Positions 35,098 to 47,095 are shown, counted from the first letter of the stretch. The stretch is 64,000 bases of DNA from Cryptomeria japonica (GCF_030272615.1 NC_081415.1:190678270-190742269); one strand, 5' to 3'. Program-made: numbers and translations. Notes: generated by a model not told the origin, from the sequence alone.

Positions 35098-36500
35098 CTA
35101 CCAAGGTCTACCCAACAAAACATGACATGCACTCATATGCAAGATATCACACAAGAATTCATCTCTAAAAGGACCAATACTAAAGTTCACCCAACACCGC
35201 TCTTTCATCTCTACCACATGATCATCTTTCAACCAACCCACCTTGTAAGGACAAGGATTCTTAAGCCTCTTCAAACCAAGATTCTTCACCATCTCTTCTG
35301 ATACCAGATTGTTAGTACTTCCACTATCCACAATAACCTTACAACACTTACCTCTTAATTTGCAAATAGTCTGGAAAATATTTTATCTTTGAGTAGGTCT
35401 GGTATCCTCACTTCTCTGATCCATCAAGACTCTTCTCAACATAAGGGATTCTCCTTGCTTCGGTTCTATCAAGTTATCACCTGCACCTCTAGCTTCTAGA
35501 TCTTCACATGCTACAAAATTTCATGCCTTTCCCTTGTTACCCTAAGGATATTCATAAGGTCTATGTCTAGTTTCCCCACACTTGAAACATGTACCCAAGA
35601 AATCCTTACTGCTAACTCCTTTCCTTTATGTCTTTTGCTCTGGTTCTTTACTCCATTTAGATTTTGGTTCTTCAACAGTCTACTTCTCCATATTGCCACG
35701 CATCTGCCCTCTATTTGTTGCTTGTCTCTCCCTTCCCCTAGGGTTATTATATTGTCTTCTCTTCACTTTATCTTCTTCCTTCAACGCATATTGATAAGAC
35801 TCCTCAACTGTAGGAATCTTTAGCATACTCATCTCATCCTAGATGTTAAATCAGAGTCCATTTATGTATCTAGCCACCTTTTCCCTATCTGTCTCTCGAT
35901 GACCAGATCTGATCATCACCTTGTAAAATTATTTGGTATACTCCTTCACACTCATGTCCTTTTGCTTCAAGTTTTGCAACCTTTTGAACAACTCCAACTC
36001 ATAGTCTCCCGGAATGAATTTAGCCTTCAATCTCATGACCATCTACCTCCACTGAGTGATTTTCATCTCACTATTCTTCGCTCTATCTCTCAGCAACTCT
36101 TTCTACCATAAAGAAACATGCCCTTTCAACTTAGTTCATGCTAACCGAACTCTTTATGGGTCCTTAACATCTTCAAACTCAAAGTAGTCATCCAACTCTT
36201 TGATCCAGTCTATCTGGTCTTCCAGATTCAACGAACCCAAAAAATTAGAAACCTCAACTTTATGAATTTTACTCACTTGCACCACTTCTCTAAGAAATAT
36301 TTCTTCTTCCTCATATGTTGGTCCTTCAACCTCTTCGGCCTCAATCTCTTCTCCTACCTCTTCATATTCATCCTCTGATTTTAAATTCCTCTACAGACCA
36401 ACCAACATGTTTCAGATCTCATTCCTTATCTCATTCTTGAAATTCTCCATCATCTGCTCTACCCTCCTAGGGTTCATCCTCCTTGGCAACATCTCCTCCC
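35098..36500 (-). pseudogene. G Gag and aspartic protease
   Basis: The Gag start region reads MNPRRVEQMMENFKNEIRNE near 36475-36415. A knuckle CFKCGETRHRPYEYP near 35590-35545 has lost its last Cys. The retropepsin core reads VDSGSTNNLVSEEMV near 35335-35290 and ACHVLLGRPW near 35130-35100, which is typical of plant Gypsy protease. The frame is broken repeatedly between 35340 and 36470. The protease is truncated at 35098. Confidence 0.7.
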
Positions 36501-36644
36501 TTTTCTTTGGTGCAACTGACTCAACTCATTGATCTAATTACAAGGTTTCAATTACCTCTCCATCGGAAATATATTGAACACACTTGTAGCCTACCTCAAA
36601 TCGGTAATCTGTTCACCCAAAGGAATGCCTCAAGGTTCACAACT

Positions 36645-36657
36645 AGCTCTAATACCA
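36645..36657 (-). other. G primer binding site
   Basis: AGCTCTAATACCA on the plus strand is TGGTATTAGAGCT on the minus strand, two bases from the LTR start. It is of the tRNA-Met type. Confidence 0.65.
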
Positions 36658-36659
36658 TC

Positions 36660-37638
36660 TGATGTAGCCATGGTTTGGAGGGCCCTCAAAGAGAATAGTT
36701 TGAATCATGTAACAAGAGTAACACAATGTAATCATGAACACAAAACATATAAAATTCAATCAGAGACATCCACAACATCATATATTCATCATAAATCAAT
36801 TGACAACATCTGGAAATAAAAATATTCTTGGAGGACCAGTTACATCATACATTCTAGATTACAATGATCCGGATCTCCAAATTACAGATCATGAAACTAA
36901 ATTATCACATTTCTTCTTATCTACCTCTATATATGCTTCCCTCTCTCCTAAAGATCAATTACATCAATATATATCATCTAGAACACATCCAGGTTGACCA
37001 CAAAAGATGACATTCTCCAAAACAAGAAAATGAAACGTGTAAAATAGGTCGGCCCTAAAACGTGAAGATATCCTATGCTAAGAATGAAAATGAAGTGTAT
37101 ACCACCAAGGAAGGTCAACCAAGGGCCAAGGAATATTGAACATGGTACCAAATAGATCCGCAAGCCAAGAAATTGCTCCACATGAGAAGAAATCTCCAAC
37201 TAGCCATTAAGCTCAAAACTACTCTGGGAACCAAGAAATAGACAATTTGAAAGTGATAACTTACCAAAAAAGAATCAAATTGAACTGGAAAATCCCAAAC
37301 AAGGAACAATAACCATTCTAGAAGCCAACAATTTGATCCACAATGAAAAAGGAACAACTACCAAAAAATTTCAGAAGAAACATAGAAATTGCAACACAGA
37401 ACAAGAACAAAACTAAAAGCAAATATTTTTGGTTGATGCAATATTTCTCATCGATTGAGGATGCTTCTACATCAAAAATACTATATTCTACTAGATGCAC
37501 TATTCTAACTCACCAAACCTAACCAAATCTACATTTTGACTTCTAGTAGGATCAAATCAAACACTACAGATAGGATCTCTAATGAGAGTTTCCATCAATG
37601 AAATCACCAAATGACATGTAAAGTGTCTCTTGCCAACA
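36660..37638 (-). repeat. G 5' LTR
   Basis: The plus strand runs from TGATGTAGCC next to the primer site to TTGCCAACA at 37638, about 979 bp. The partner LTR is outside the window, so the right end rests on the TG..CA form and the typical TGTTGGC start. Confidence 0.6.
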
Positions 37639-38912
37639 TTATTTTATATAGATAATTTCTTCTTGTATATAAGCTCCATTGCCATAAGAGAAGATCTAAT
37701 CTTTTTGAAGATCGCATTTTAGGTATACACTATCTTTCATATCTCATGCTTCCAAATCCTATTGAAGACTTTTGGATGCTAGCGGGGGTTGAATTAGCAT
37801 GTATTAATACTTAGCCAATCCATCCATTTAGTTACCATTCATTTCAATTACCATATAGAACTGAAACACAAAAGAGCAATCACACATGAACACCAAGATT
37901 ATATGTGGAAAACCTAATGAGGAAAAAAACACGATGAGAACTATCCTTATGCGAAAATATATTACAAAGCTTTAGGCTCAAGGCCAAGGAACCTCACTGC
38001 TCCTATTTTTGACTTGCAAGACTAAGGTGCACAACCTTAGGAAAAGATACAATGGACTTGCAAAAAATGAAGATCACTTATTTAGGCCACGATATAATAG
38101 ACCTATATACAATGAATTGATATAGTTGACCTACAAAAGAACACATCCTTTGAAATGTTTATTACAATTCACTTTTTTTACACATCTAAAAATAGCTTCA
38201 TTACTCCTCAACTACACTTGCAAGCCTTCGCACTCACAAGATACACCATACATAGCTTCACTTCTCACATCTGCTACATCTATTTCCTCCAAATGGATTT
38301 CATGTTTATATACCATTCTCAACCAAAGAAACATCAATTAGGTCGACCTAATTAGATGTAACATGTAGGATACAAATAGTTGACCCAAAAAAAATCTCCA
38401 ACGTAATATTAAAGGAAGAATGAAATGTGTGAAAGATCACACCATGTCTGCACACCTTCCTATCCATCCCAGATCAACTCTTACAATTTTACACACTACT
38501 GTATGGACCAAAACTGCTTAGGTTGGCTCCAAAGGATAGAACCATTAAGGCAAACCAACCGATCTTACTCAAGACAAGATGTGGACCACCAAGAGTCTTG
38601 TGGTTGCTCAACATAGAATCACTTAACACAAAAATAGATAAATCATTAAGCTACACAACCAAAATTACTAAAGGCGTATGAATGCAACACATTCCTACAA
38701 ACTACAACACTGTCATTGTACAAGACAATACTCAAACCATCACAACTTCAATTGCGAATCAAATGGGAATTTAAAACTGAGATATATCAAGTATTCATAT
38801 CTACCAATATCATATTACAATTTCAAGAAATGTGAACCATAAAACTATGTCCAATCTAACAAACTATTAATCGGAACAGTCACCTTTAGCCTCTTCAAAT
38901 ATGGACCACATA
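37639..38912 (-). repeat. Probable LTR remnant
   Basis: From about 37770 the text resembles the U5 end of the other LTRs (GGATGCTAGCGGGGGTTGAA, then a TATGTGGAAAACCTAATGAGG stretch as in A, B and M). It runs to about 38912. No partner, primer site or TSD is visible, and no gene is supported. Confidence 0.35.
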
Positions 38913-40287
38913 ATGTTAGATTTGTGTGAATGTTGTCATTGATGTCAAACCAGGCTATGATTTGGTTAAGATCAGATGTAGTATGTTGAGCAATAGAGGA
39001 AGTCAAGTATGCATAATAAGTAGCTATGGAATATAGGTATGTATGTGATATTGAGCAATAAGGAACGTATAGTCTATGGAGAGTACTTTTCTGAAGATCC
39101 TTTGTTCTACAATCTATTGTTTTGCTAGTCTTGGTGTGAGGTAGGAAAATAGGTAAAACATCAAAGCCTAAGTTTTGCAACCACAAAACATAACAAGCTA
39201 AGACATTGATCCTATCACATTCAATAGAGGAAGAAAGACAAGATTTCAAAACAAAAACATCAACCATATGCAAAATTCTCCTTCCATGGACTCCATTGTT
39301 ATTCTTTCGCCTCCAAATTATGTGGGTTTCACCTACAAGTTCAAAGCATGATTGAAAGAAAAGCTGCAAAGTGAAAGTGACAACATGAGGGTACTATAAT
39401 TATGGTTTTTTAAATGATTGAAAATAGAAGCTCAATTTATAGACCAAAATTGAGGAAAATCATGAAATTAAAATGATTGATTTGAAAAAGGTATAATTTA
39501 ATGACAAAATTTATGACACATTGATTGACAAATTCATGACAAGTTTCTCTTTCAAAATATGACAAATTGAGAGAGATTTAAGCCTCCAAGTTATGACAAA
39601 TTAGCCACAAATTTTGCTTCATGATTTATGACAAATTTCGAGAGAAAATAACTTCAAATTGGCCACGAAAATAGCTTCATGATTTGAGCAAAAGGTGGAG
39701 ACAAATTAGTGGAGAAATGGTGGGATAAATTATAGGAAATGAGAAGCATGAAATTAGGAATGAAAAATTATGACAAAATTAGGAGAAAATTAAGGGAGAG
39801 AAATGTGGGAATAATTAATAATTTTTCATTTATTAATTAGCCCACAAAAGGGAAATTACCCAATTAAATAAAGTATTTAATTGTGACAAAGACATAAGGT
39901 AAATGAATAAATTCATTTATCCTAAGGAGGATGTTGGAAAGGATTAATAATTAAAGAATTATTAAACCCTAGAAAGGAGAAAAGAAATGAAATAGGTTAA
40001 AAAAATGTCATGACACAATTGATTCGATAAATGAATGATGATGATCATGATCAAGAAGATAATTGACATGGACCAAAAGTTTATTAAATCGATAATGATA
40101 GAGACTAATGACAAATTGGTCAAAATTGACAAGATTGTTTTGATAAAGGATCGATGACAAATCAATCAAAATTAACAAGGATTAATGGAAATTAACAAAA
40201 ATTGATAATGATAAATGATGATTGAATAACATTAAAAGTAGATCATGATCATGAAATGACAATTGAGAATGACATTGGTAAGACCTA
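38913..40287. repeat. LTR-like start and AT-rich degenerate repeat
   Basis: At 38915 a plus-strand LTR-like start (TGTTAGATTTGTG, then GTTGTCATTGATGTCAAACC as near 1550) is followed by non-coding text. From 39500 to 40170 the word TGACAAATT or a close variant recurs at irregular spacing (for example 39560, 39593, 39630, 39699, 40109, 40157). No gene seen. Confidence 0.3.
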
Positions 40288-40292
40288 AATTG

Positions 40293-41184
40293 TTTTGGCA
40301 ATTGACACTCATTGGAATCATATATTGTCATTGATGGCAACAATATTCTATTGAAGGCATATACCGGCATTTGGAGGCATACATTGACAGATACTGACAT
40401 TGGAGTATTCAGGATCATCACCGGCACCGACACCGACATCTAGCACTTCAGTAAAGCCGACATCAGTTTGGATCTGAAAGGTTTTATTGTAAAATCATTT
40501 TGTAATTAGTGTATTGGGCCAACATTGAATATATTTTGTATTCTAAGACGACATAAGGCATATTGTTTGAAAAGGGTATATAAGTCAGTCTGTTAGGTCA
40601 TTTTGATATAGGACAATGTATATGACATGGTAGCAGAACTGTGTGATGTGAAGGATATGTATGTAGGTCATTTGTATGGGAATGTAATATCATGGTATGA
40701 TCAGTAGATAGTTTGTAAAAAGTTCTTGGAGGAAAGGAGACACTAGTAGAAGGTTCAGGGTTTATGAACCAATACAGAACAAATATTCAATCAAAACTCT
40801 TTTTGACATTGCAGATGCATTTTGTGAGTTCACCAGTACTGTTTTATTTCAGTAGAAGCTTGTAGTCAGTGAGACTCTTTTGTGTTGAGCAGTGTGCCTT
40901 CCTGCATGTATAGACCCCCATGCTATGTAATATCTTATGGCCAGTGAATTCATATTGTGGGTCACAAATCCCATCGTGGTTTTTCCTCTTTGAGGTTTTC
41001 CACATATAAATTCAGTGTGTTATGGTGTTCATTCATGTGGCTAGTTTATTTACTTCATGTCATATGTTTCTTCATTTACCAGTTTATATGTGTATGTTAT
41101 AAAAGGTTAAAATGTTGTGTTACCGAAAAAACATTGATTCAACCCCCCCCCCCTTAGTGTTCCTGGGTTCATTGTATTCGAACA
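40293..41184 (+). repeat. A 5' LTR
   Basis: It aligns with 46185-47090. A stretch near 40526-40550 (about 25 bp) is missing from the 3' copy, and the 3' copy has a short duplication near 46780-46800. It ends TTCGAACA after a C-run at 41142-41151. Confidence 0.85.
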
Positions 41185-41186
41185 AT

Positions 41187-41198
41187 TGGTATCAGAGC
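41187..41198 (+). other. A primer binding site (tRNA-Met type)
   Basis: TGGTATCAGAGC, an exact match to the plant Copia initiator tRNA-Met primer site, two bases after the LTR end. Confidence 0.85.
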
Positions 41199-41258
41199 CT
41201 CGTACCTCAGAGGAAGTTTAATAGCTTGAGGAAGATCCTAAAACCGAAATCATTAAAC

Positions 41259-42405
41259 ATGGCTATGAAGAAGCAACTTGAGATGGCTCTTGAGGATTAT
41301 GATGCTGAAAGGATGAAGAACCTAAAATTGCAAGATGAATTGAATTTTTCTAATGAATTTGTTATTGTTCTGCAAGAAAGGTTATTATCAGCTCAAGCTA
41401 AGAGAAAGGAACTTTCGTAAAACCAGGATGATGAAGAGAAAAATGCACTTAAGGAAAAATGTCAGAAGCTGAGCCAAGCAAACATGCTCATGAAGAATAA
41501 AATGCAAGACCTGACTATGAGAATAATATATTGAGGACAGAAAGAACAAGGAAGAAAATCTTCTTATATCTTTGAAGAACAAATTTGATGAATGTGGCAG
41601 ATTGACTCATGAGAATAATCTATTGAGAACTGATTTGGTATATTCCCAAAATAATGAACAAGAGCTTGAAAGACAAATAACTACTCTGAGAGATGATCTG
41701 ACTACTGCAAGTGAGTATAAAGAAAAAATCAGGATTAGTGTTGCACAGTTGGATGATTTATTGAAATAACAAAGGCAAAGTGAATATTCTAGAGGACTTG
41801 GATTTGTACAAGGTGAAATCTCTGGTACTACAAATGAAGATTAGTCAACCGGTATGCAAAACTCATCAGACCAAAGGAAACCGGTAAGGCAATCTAATTC
41901 TTACAAATTCAATGGTAGATATTTTGTTTGTAATAAATTTGGGCATATGGCTAGACAATGTAGAAATAGAGAAAATCAAAGCTACAATTCAGTTCCTGGT
42001 CAATGCACAAATTGCATGAAATATGGTCATAAGTCAAAAGATTGCAGAATGAATGTTAAATGTCATGCATGTGGAAAGTTTGGTCATTTGGCTAATCAAT
42101 GTAGGTCAAGGAATGACATCAGATATGTCAAAGCAATTCAAAAGATCAATGTTACATGTTATGCATGCAACAAAATAGGTCATATTGCTAAGTAGTGCAT
42201 AAGCAAGACTACACCGGTTAGCAATGATAAAGCAAATGAAAAAGGAAAGCAGAAGGTAGATGAAATTCATCAAGATCACACCAAGAGATGGGTTAGAAAA
42301 ACTGAAGAACCAAGTGGAGATGCAACTACACCAGTTACTGCACCTGTAACTCCACCGGTAGACCAAAGCATTCCTACATCGACAGGAAATTCAACTGGTA
42401 ACTGA
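41259..42405 (+). pseudogene. A ORF1: coiled-coil Gag-like protein with zinc knuckles
   Basis: It starts MAMKKQLEMALEDYDAERMK and ends at TGA 42403-42405, about 380 codons. Coiled coil covers roughly residues 1-170. Then come four zinc knuckles at 41925-42195: the first reads YFVCNKFGHMARQC, with the leading Cys replaced by Tyr; the second CTNCMKYGHKSKDC and third CHACGKFGHLANQC are complete; the fourth CYACNKIGHIAK is followed by a stop. Stops at 41418 and near 41533, 41767, 41842 and a small shift near 41530 disable it. It matches B ORF1. No capsid or protease domain is recognised. Confidence 0.8.
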
Positions 42406-42762
42406 GGCATATGCTTTAGGGGTTTGGAAATTCATTGCAAATCTTGCATATTCCCTAGAAGAGATATGGAGAGTGGTATTGGTCATTGATGGAGGTTTAC
42501 CCAACATAAAACTGTGAAACAGACATCCGGTAGGGCACATTGCTAAGCATTTATGACAGTGAAGAATTAGGGTTTACTCGCTAATAAAAAGGGAAAATGG
42601 ACTCATTTTCACTCACCCAACACTTGAGAAAACCAAAGGGAAGCAAAGGCAAATCATAAGCGATCAAGAGCAAGTAAAGGCATTCTGAATAATTTCTAGC
42701 AGTCATCTGAGAAGTAATCAAAACCCTTCAACCGACGACTATTATCCAGGTATTTCTTTGCA

Positions 42763-45700
42763 ATGGCATCCAGATCATCATTTGCTCCTACTTTTATTGC
42801 AAATCCCGCTATTGTTGAGGTCAAGGATAGGCTTAGGCCTATTTTCAAGGAAGTTCCCCAAATTGCTATGAAAGAAGATTCTACTAGTGCGTTTTTTAGG
42901 GTTCCTGATGGCATGGTTTATGTTGAAGATGTTAGGGCCTATATTCACTGCACCTTGGAGGATTTAGGCACTGAGGAAATCAAGGGGATGTATCAATCTA
43001 TGATACTAGGCAGCTCCAGAATAATCAAACCGGAATATCAAATCATTGAGGATCTAGGGTTAACCAGAATCCTGTATATTCTGGGATTCAAGGATGAAGT
43101 GATCAAATATGTTCTAAGTAGGGTCCATAATGAATTTATCTAGCTGGACCAACCCCACATGATCACCAAAGAATCTATTCAAGCGATCACCAGCTTACCT
43201 AAAGTTGGATAGGAACTAGGAAAGAAGATCTCCAACATTGTGGTTGAGAAGCTCACCAGTGCAACCCATGATGGAAGATCTATGAGGGTCAGCACCATCA
43301 AAGACACCGATGTGAAATTTTCCAGCATGACCATCGGCTACAAGGTAACTCAATCAAGTCGATTGAACTTTGTTTCCAATTCCTACATTCATGCTGCATA
43401 TCAAATGATAAAGAATAATGAAAAATATGACTTGTGTGAATGGTTGAGGAGTGAGCTAATGATTAATCTTGGCAAGATTAAAGGGTTAAGAAAGGAACAT
43501 TCAGGTTTGGCAATCTTATTGTCTATTTGATGTTGTACTTCATGAATGAGCTATTGGGTTTGGGAAAGAAGTGTTGGGATCATGACATATCGGTAGGTAT
43601 GCAGATCAAAAATGCAATCATCGGTCTTGGTAGTAATAGGGATGAGAATCTTTGGGGCTACTTCAAAAAATTTCAAGAGAACATGAGATTGAGGGAAAGA
43701 ATCTCTAAACACATTATGGATAAATATTCCACTGATATTTTCTTTATGGTAAAAATAGATGAGACACTGATGGAATCAGTGGAACCTAGAACTATATGGG
43801 TCACTGAACTAGGTTATGAGGTAGATGACAACATTCTAGAGTTATATGCTAAAATGTTGATTGATGCTCCTTTGGATGATAAGGTTGAATACTTTGGCAC
43901 TACAGAGGAAAAGGCTTTTGAAGTTAAAACTAGTTTCAACGGGAAAAGAAGAGAAAAGAAGATAGAAAAAATATATAAATTTGTTCAAGATGTAATGCAC
44001 AGGATAGATACAAAACTAGGTTTTGGATCTAAACTGGTAGATCAACCGGCATTAGCTAGTGCTCCTGAGGTGAAGAGACCTGAGACTTTCATTTCTTCTA
44101 TCACTTTTGACTTTGATCCAGAGGATAATCAACCTCTTGCATTCAGAAGGTTACATAGGAAGAAAGGTGACAAGCCTCCGATAGAGGAGAAGAAGGTGGA
44201 ACCAAGGAGGAAGCTAGTTAGAAAGGTAACAACTACACTCACACCTCCGACAAGGAAACCTACTCAGAAGAGGCAGCCTGCTCCATCCGCTCCTGCAACC
44301 CCCAATAAGAAGAAAAAGAATGATGAAGCAATTGAATCTGGTAAAATAACTTGTGCTAAGTTAATTGATGAGGTAACTAAAGATGGAATGTTGAAAAATG
44401 TGTCAAAATTCTATGAAGATTTAGAAGATAGTGAGCAAAATGAAATAAAAGAAGCGATTTTGTTATATTTAGACATATATAAGAAGGCTTTGGTAGAGAT
44501 TTTGAAAGAAATTCCCTTATCATTGTATAATAAGTTAGATGCTAGGAAATTAGATGCAATTAGGAGAGACCGAGAGATCAAAGAAGTTGAACTTTTGAAT
44601 ATGTGTGGCTCTATAAATAATGAGAAAATGAAAAGATGTATAGATGTTGCTAATAGAACAGTCTTTAGCAGCAAAACCCGACAAATAGGCCTAATGATGG
44701 GTAGAGTTAATAAGATAATAAATGAGACCAGAGATGGTTGGACCAAATTCTTCCAAAAGAATCCTGATTTTCTCACCTCTCAAGAAGAATTTGCTAAGGC
44801 AATTGCTCCCATCATTCCAGACAAATCTAAAGGGAAAGGAATTTTGGAAAGTTCAATTTAAATTTTGAGTGAACCGATAGTTAAACCTAAAACTGATGAG
44901 AATGTACAGACTAAACCGGTAGAGACTACATTTGTACAGTCTGGGCAAGGTAATATAGATAATGTACATGCTACAGATAATATTGTGGATAATACGCCAC
45001 CAACAGTAACAAATACTGCACCAAGTGGCGAAGCCACCGGTGCATTAGAGGAGGAGAAAATAGATTCACCAACAAATGATAAGGAAGATAAGGAAAAGGA
45101 GATTGAATCGACAATTGATTCCCCTGCAAAACTTTTGGCAATTGACACTTCTCAAGTTGAGAAGAAGTCAATCACAGAGATGAGTCCCACAGAGCTAATG
45201 ATGATGGCTACTCAAAAGCTAATAAAGGAGGGATCTGTAGACAAAGGAATAATAGATCAATCAATAACAATTTTGCATAGATTGATTCCTGATTGTATGA
45301 TTGAAAATGAAGCAAGCCCTTTCGGCAAGCTTAAGGTATTGACAAAACACATATCTAAAAACTTTCAATCATTGCAACAGATTTCTGACAAGAAAGCATT
45401 TGAAAGATTTACTTTGGCCAAGAAAGCAGCTTTTGACCAAATTATTGAAACAGAGAAGAGGAAGGTTGAAGATGAACTTGTACACATTGAAAAATCTTTG
45501 AAATAGTGTACTAACATCTACAGGGTCTGTTGTAATATAGAAATTCTTACAACAAATGTAGATCAGAGGTTAAAGGAACTACATGAAAAGATTGCGAATA
45601 TTGCTAATTCTTTTGATGGACTAACTTCATTCACAACTTCCATTGATGGACAAATTTTGACCTTGGAGAGCCAATTTTTTGCTTTTGAAAAGGAAAGGGA

Positions 45701-45956
45701 CAAGATCATTCGGAGAGAAAGAAGTCTTAGAGGTTTGGTGAGTCCAAGATTGGATTCACTTGGTGTACACAAGAGGGAATGTATGGATATGCTTGCAAAG
45801 ACCACACTGGCAGAAGTCACTAAGAAAGAAACACTAGCACATTTACTGAGTGGACTTGTATTCATATCTGAAACATTCAAAACCAACTGGGATACCTATG
45901 TACAATTTCTAGAGAAAGCTTACCCAGAAATTTTGAGATTGGTCAAGCTCCGGTAA
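42763..45956 (+). pseudogene. A ORF2: unknown protein of about 1065 codons
   Basis: The frame starts MASRSSFAPTF and ends after LVKLR at about 45956. Breaks are TAG at 43141 and 43210, a one-base deletion near 43480, TAA at 44862 and TAG at 45504. The longest open piece has 444 codons (43527-44861). The layout as in B: an N-terminal helical domain (PHMITKESIQAITSLPKVG near 43150-43209), a second block with FFMVKIDETLMESVEPRTIW, a basic Pro-rich linker (RKPTQKRQPAPSAPATP near 44260-44310), and helical to coiled-coil segments with EIKEVELLNMCGSINNEKMK and LHRLIPDCMIENEASPF. No enzyme signature is seen. Function unknown. Confidence 0.8.
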
Positions 45957-46004
45957 AGTAATTTGTAATTATTCTTTCAATTATTTCACCAGTCTTTGAC
46001 ATTG

Positions 46005-46184
46005 ATGTCAAAGGGGGAGTGTATATTATGTGAAAAATATGTATGTAATCCTAAGGAGAGGATAGGCAGAGTTTATTATTGACAGGGTCAATCAGCTCAG
46101 GGGGAGCATGTTTCATGTTTCAATTGAACCGACAGAGAATCCATTTTTCACATGAGTGTTGTCATCAATGCCAAAGGGGGAAAT
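46005..46184 (+). other. A iterated polypurine tracts
   Basis: CAAAGGGGGAGTG near 46008, CAGGGGGAGC near 46097 and CCAAAGGGGGAAATTG near 46171 lie between ORF2 and the 3' LTR, in the same order as in the Copia elements P0 and P1. Confidence 0.75.
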
Positions 46185-47090
46185 TGTTGGCAATTGACAC
46201 TCATTGGAATCATATGTTGTCATTGATGGTAACAAGATTCTATTGAAGGCATATACTGGCATATACCGACATTTGGAGGCATACATCGACGGATATCGAC
46301 ATTGGAGTATTTAGGGTCATCACTGACATCGACACTGACACCGACTTCTAGCACTTCAGTAAAGCTGACATCAGTCTGGATCTGAAAGGTTTTATTGTAA
46401 AATCATTTTGTAATTAGTGTATTGGGTTGACATTGCCGACATAAGGTATATTGTTTGAAAAGGGTATATAAGTCAGTCTGTTAGGTCATTTTGATATAGG
46501 ACAATGTATATGACATGGTAGCATAACTGTGTGATGCGAAGGATATGTATGAAGGTCATTTGTATGCGAATGTAATATCATGCTATGATCAGTAGATAGT
46601 TCGTAAAGCGTTCTTGGAGGAAAGGAGATACCGGTAGAAGGTTCAAGGTTTATGAACCGATACAGAACAGAGCTTTAATTGGAACTCATTTTGGCATTGC
46701 AGATGCATTTTGTGAGTTCACCAGTACTATTTTATTTCAGCAAAAGCTTGTAGTCAGCGAGACTCCTTTGTGTTGAGCAGTGTGCTCTAGGCAATGTGCC
46801 TTCCTGCATGTGTAGGCCCCCATGCTATGTAATATCTTTCATATGGCCAGTGAATTGATATTGTGGGTCACAAATCTCACCGTGGTTTTTCCTCTTTAAG
46901 GTTTTCCACGTATAAATTCAGTGTGTTATGGTGTTCATTCATGTGGCTGGTTTATTTACTTCATTTTATATGTTTCTTCATTTACCGGTTTATATGTGTA
47001 TGTTATAAAAGGTTAAAATCTTGTGTTACCAGCATAACATTGATTCATCCCCACCCCTCTCAGTGTTCCTAGGTTCATTGTATTCCAACA
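46185..47090 (+). repeat. A 3' LTR
   Basis: Starts TGTTGGCAATTGACACTC directly after a polypurine tract and ends TTCCAACA, followed by TSD AATTG. It has the CCACCCCTCTCAG motif near 47051. Confidence 0.85.
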
Positions 47091-47095
47091 AATTG

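Larger units (their letters stand above)
35098..37638 (-). mobile_element. G: Gypsy retrotransposon, 5' part
   Basis: On the minus strand the order is 5' LTR (36660-37638), primer site, gag and aspartic protease. The element is cut at 35097 by LTR O; reverse transcriptase, integrase and the 3' LTR should lie left of the window. The LTR start TGTTGGCAAGAGACAC (minus strand) is at 37638. Confidence 0.7.
40293..47090 (+). mobile_element. A: pol-less LTR retrotransposon
   Basis: A is 6798 bp, flanked by a perfect 5-bp TSD AATTG (40288-40292 and 47091-47095). Its LTRs are 40293-41184 and 46185-47090; the 5' one starts TTTTGG where TGTTGG is expected. Between them lie a primer site, ORF1 (coiled coil and zinc knuckles), ORF2 (about 1065 codons) and iterated polypurine tracts. 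No pol domain is present in any frame. It is a sister copy of B and was presumably moved by enzymes supplied in trans. Confidence 0.88.

Noticed and set aside
38845-39369. Open frame of 174 codons on the minus strand
   Set aside because: It crosses the LTR-like junction near 38913 and its composition does not look like a protein family; taken as chance.
42763-45956. ORF2 of A as an envelope-like Sirevirus ORF
   Set aside because: No signal peptide or membrane segment is visible, and it replaces pol rather than following it; kept as unknown.
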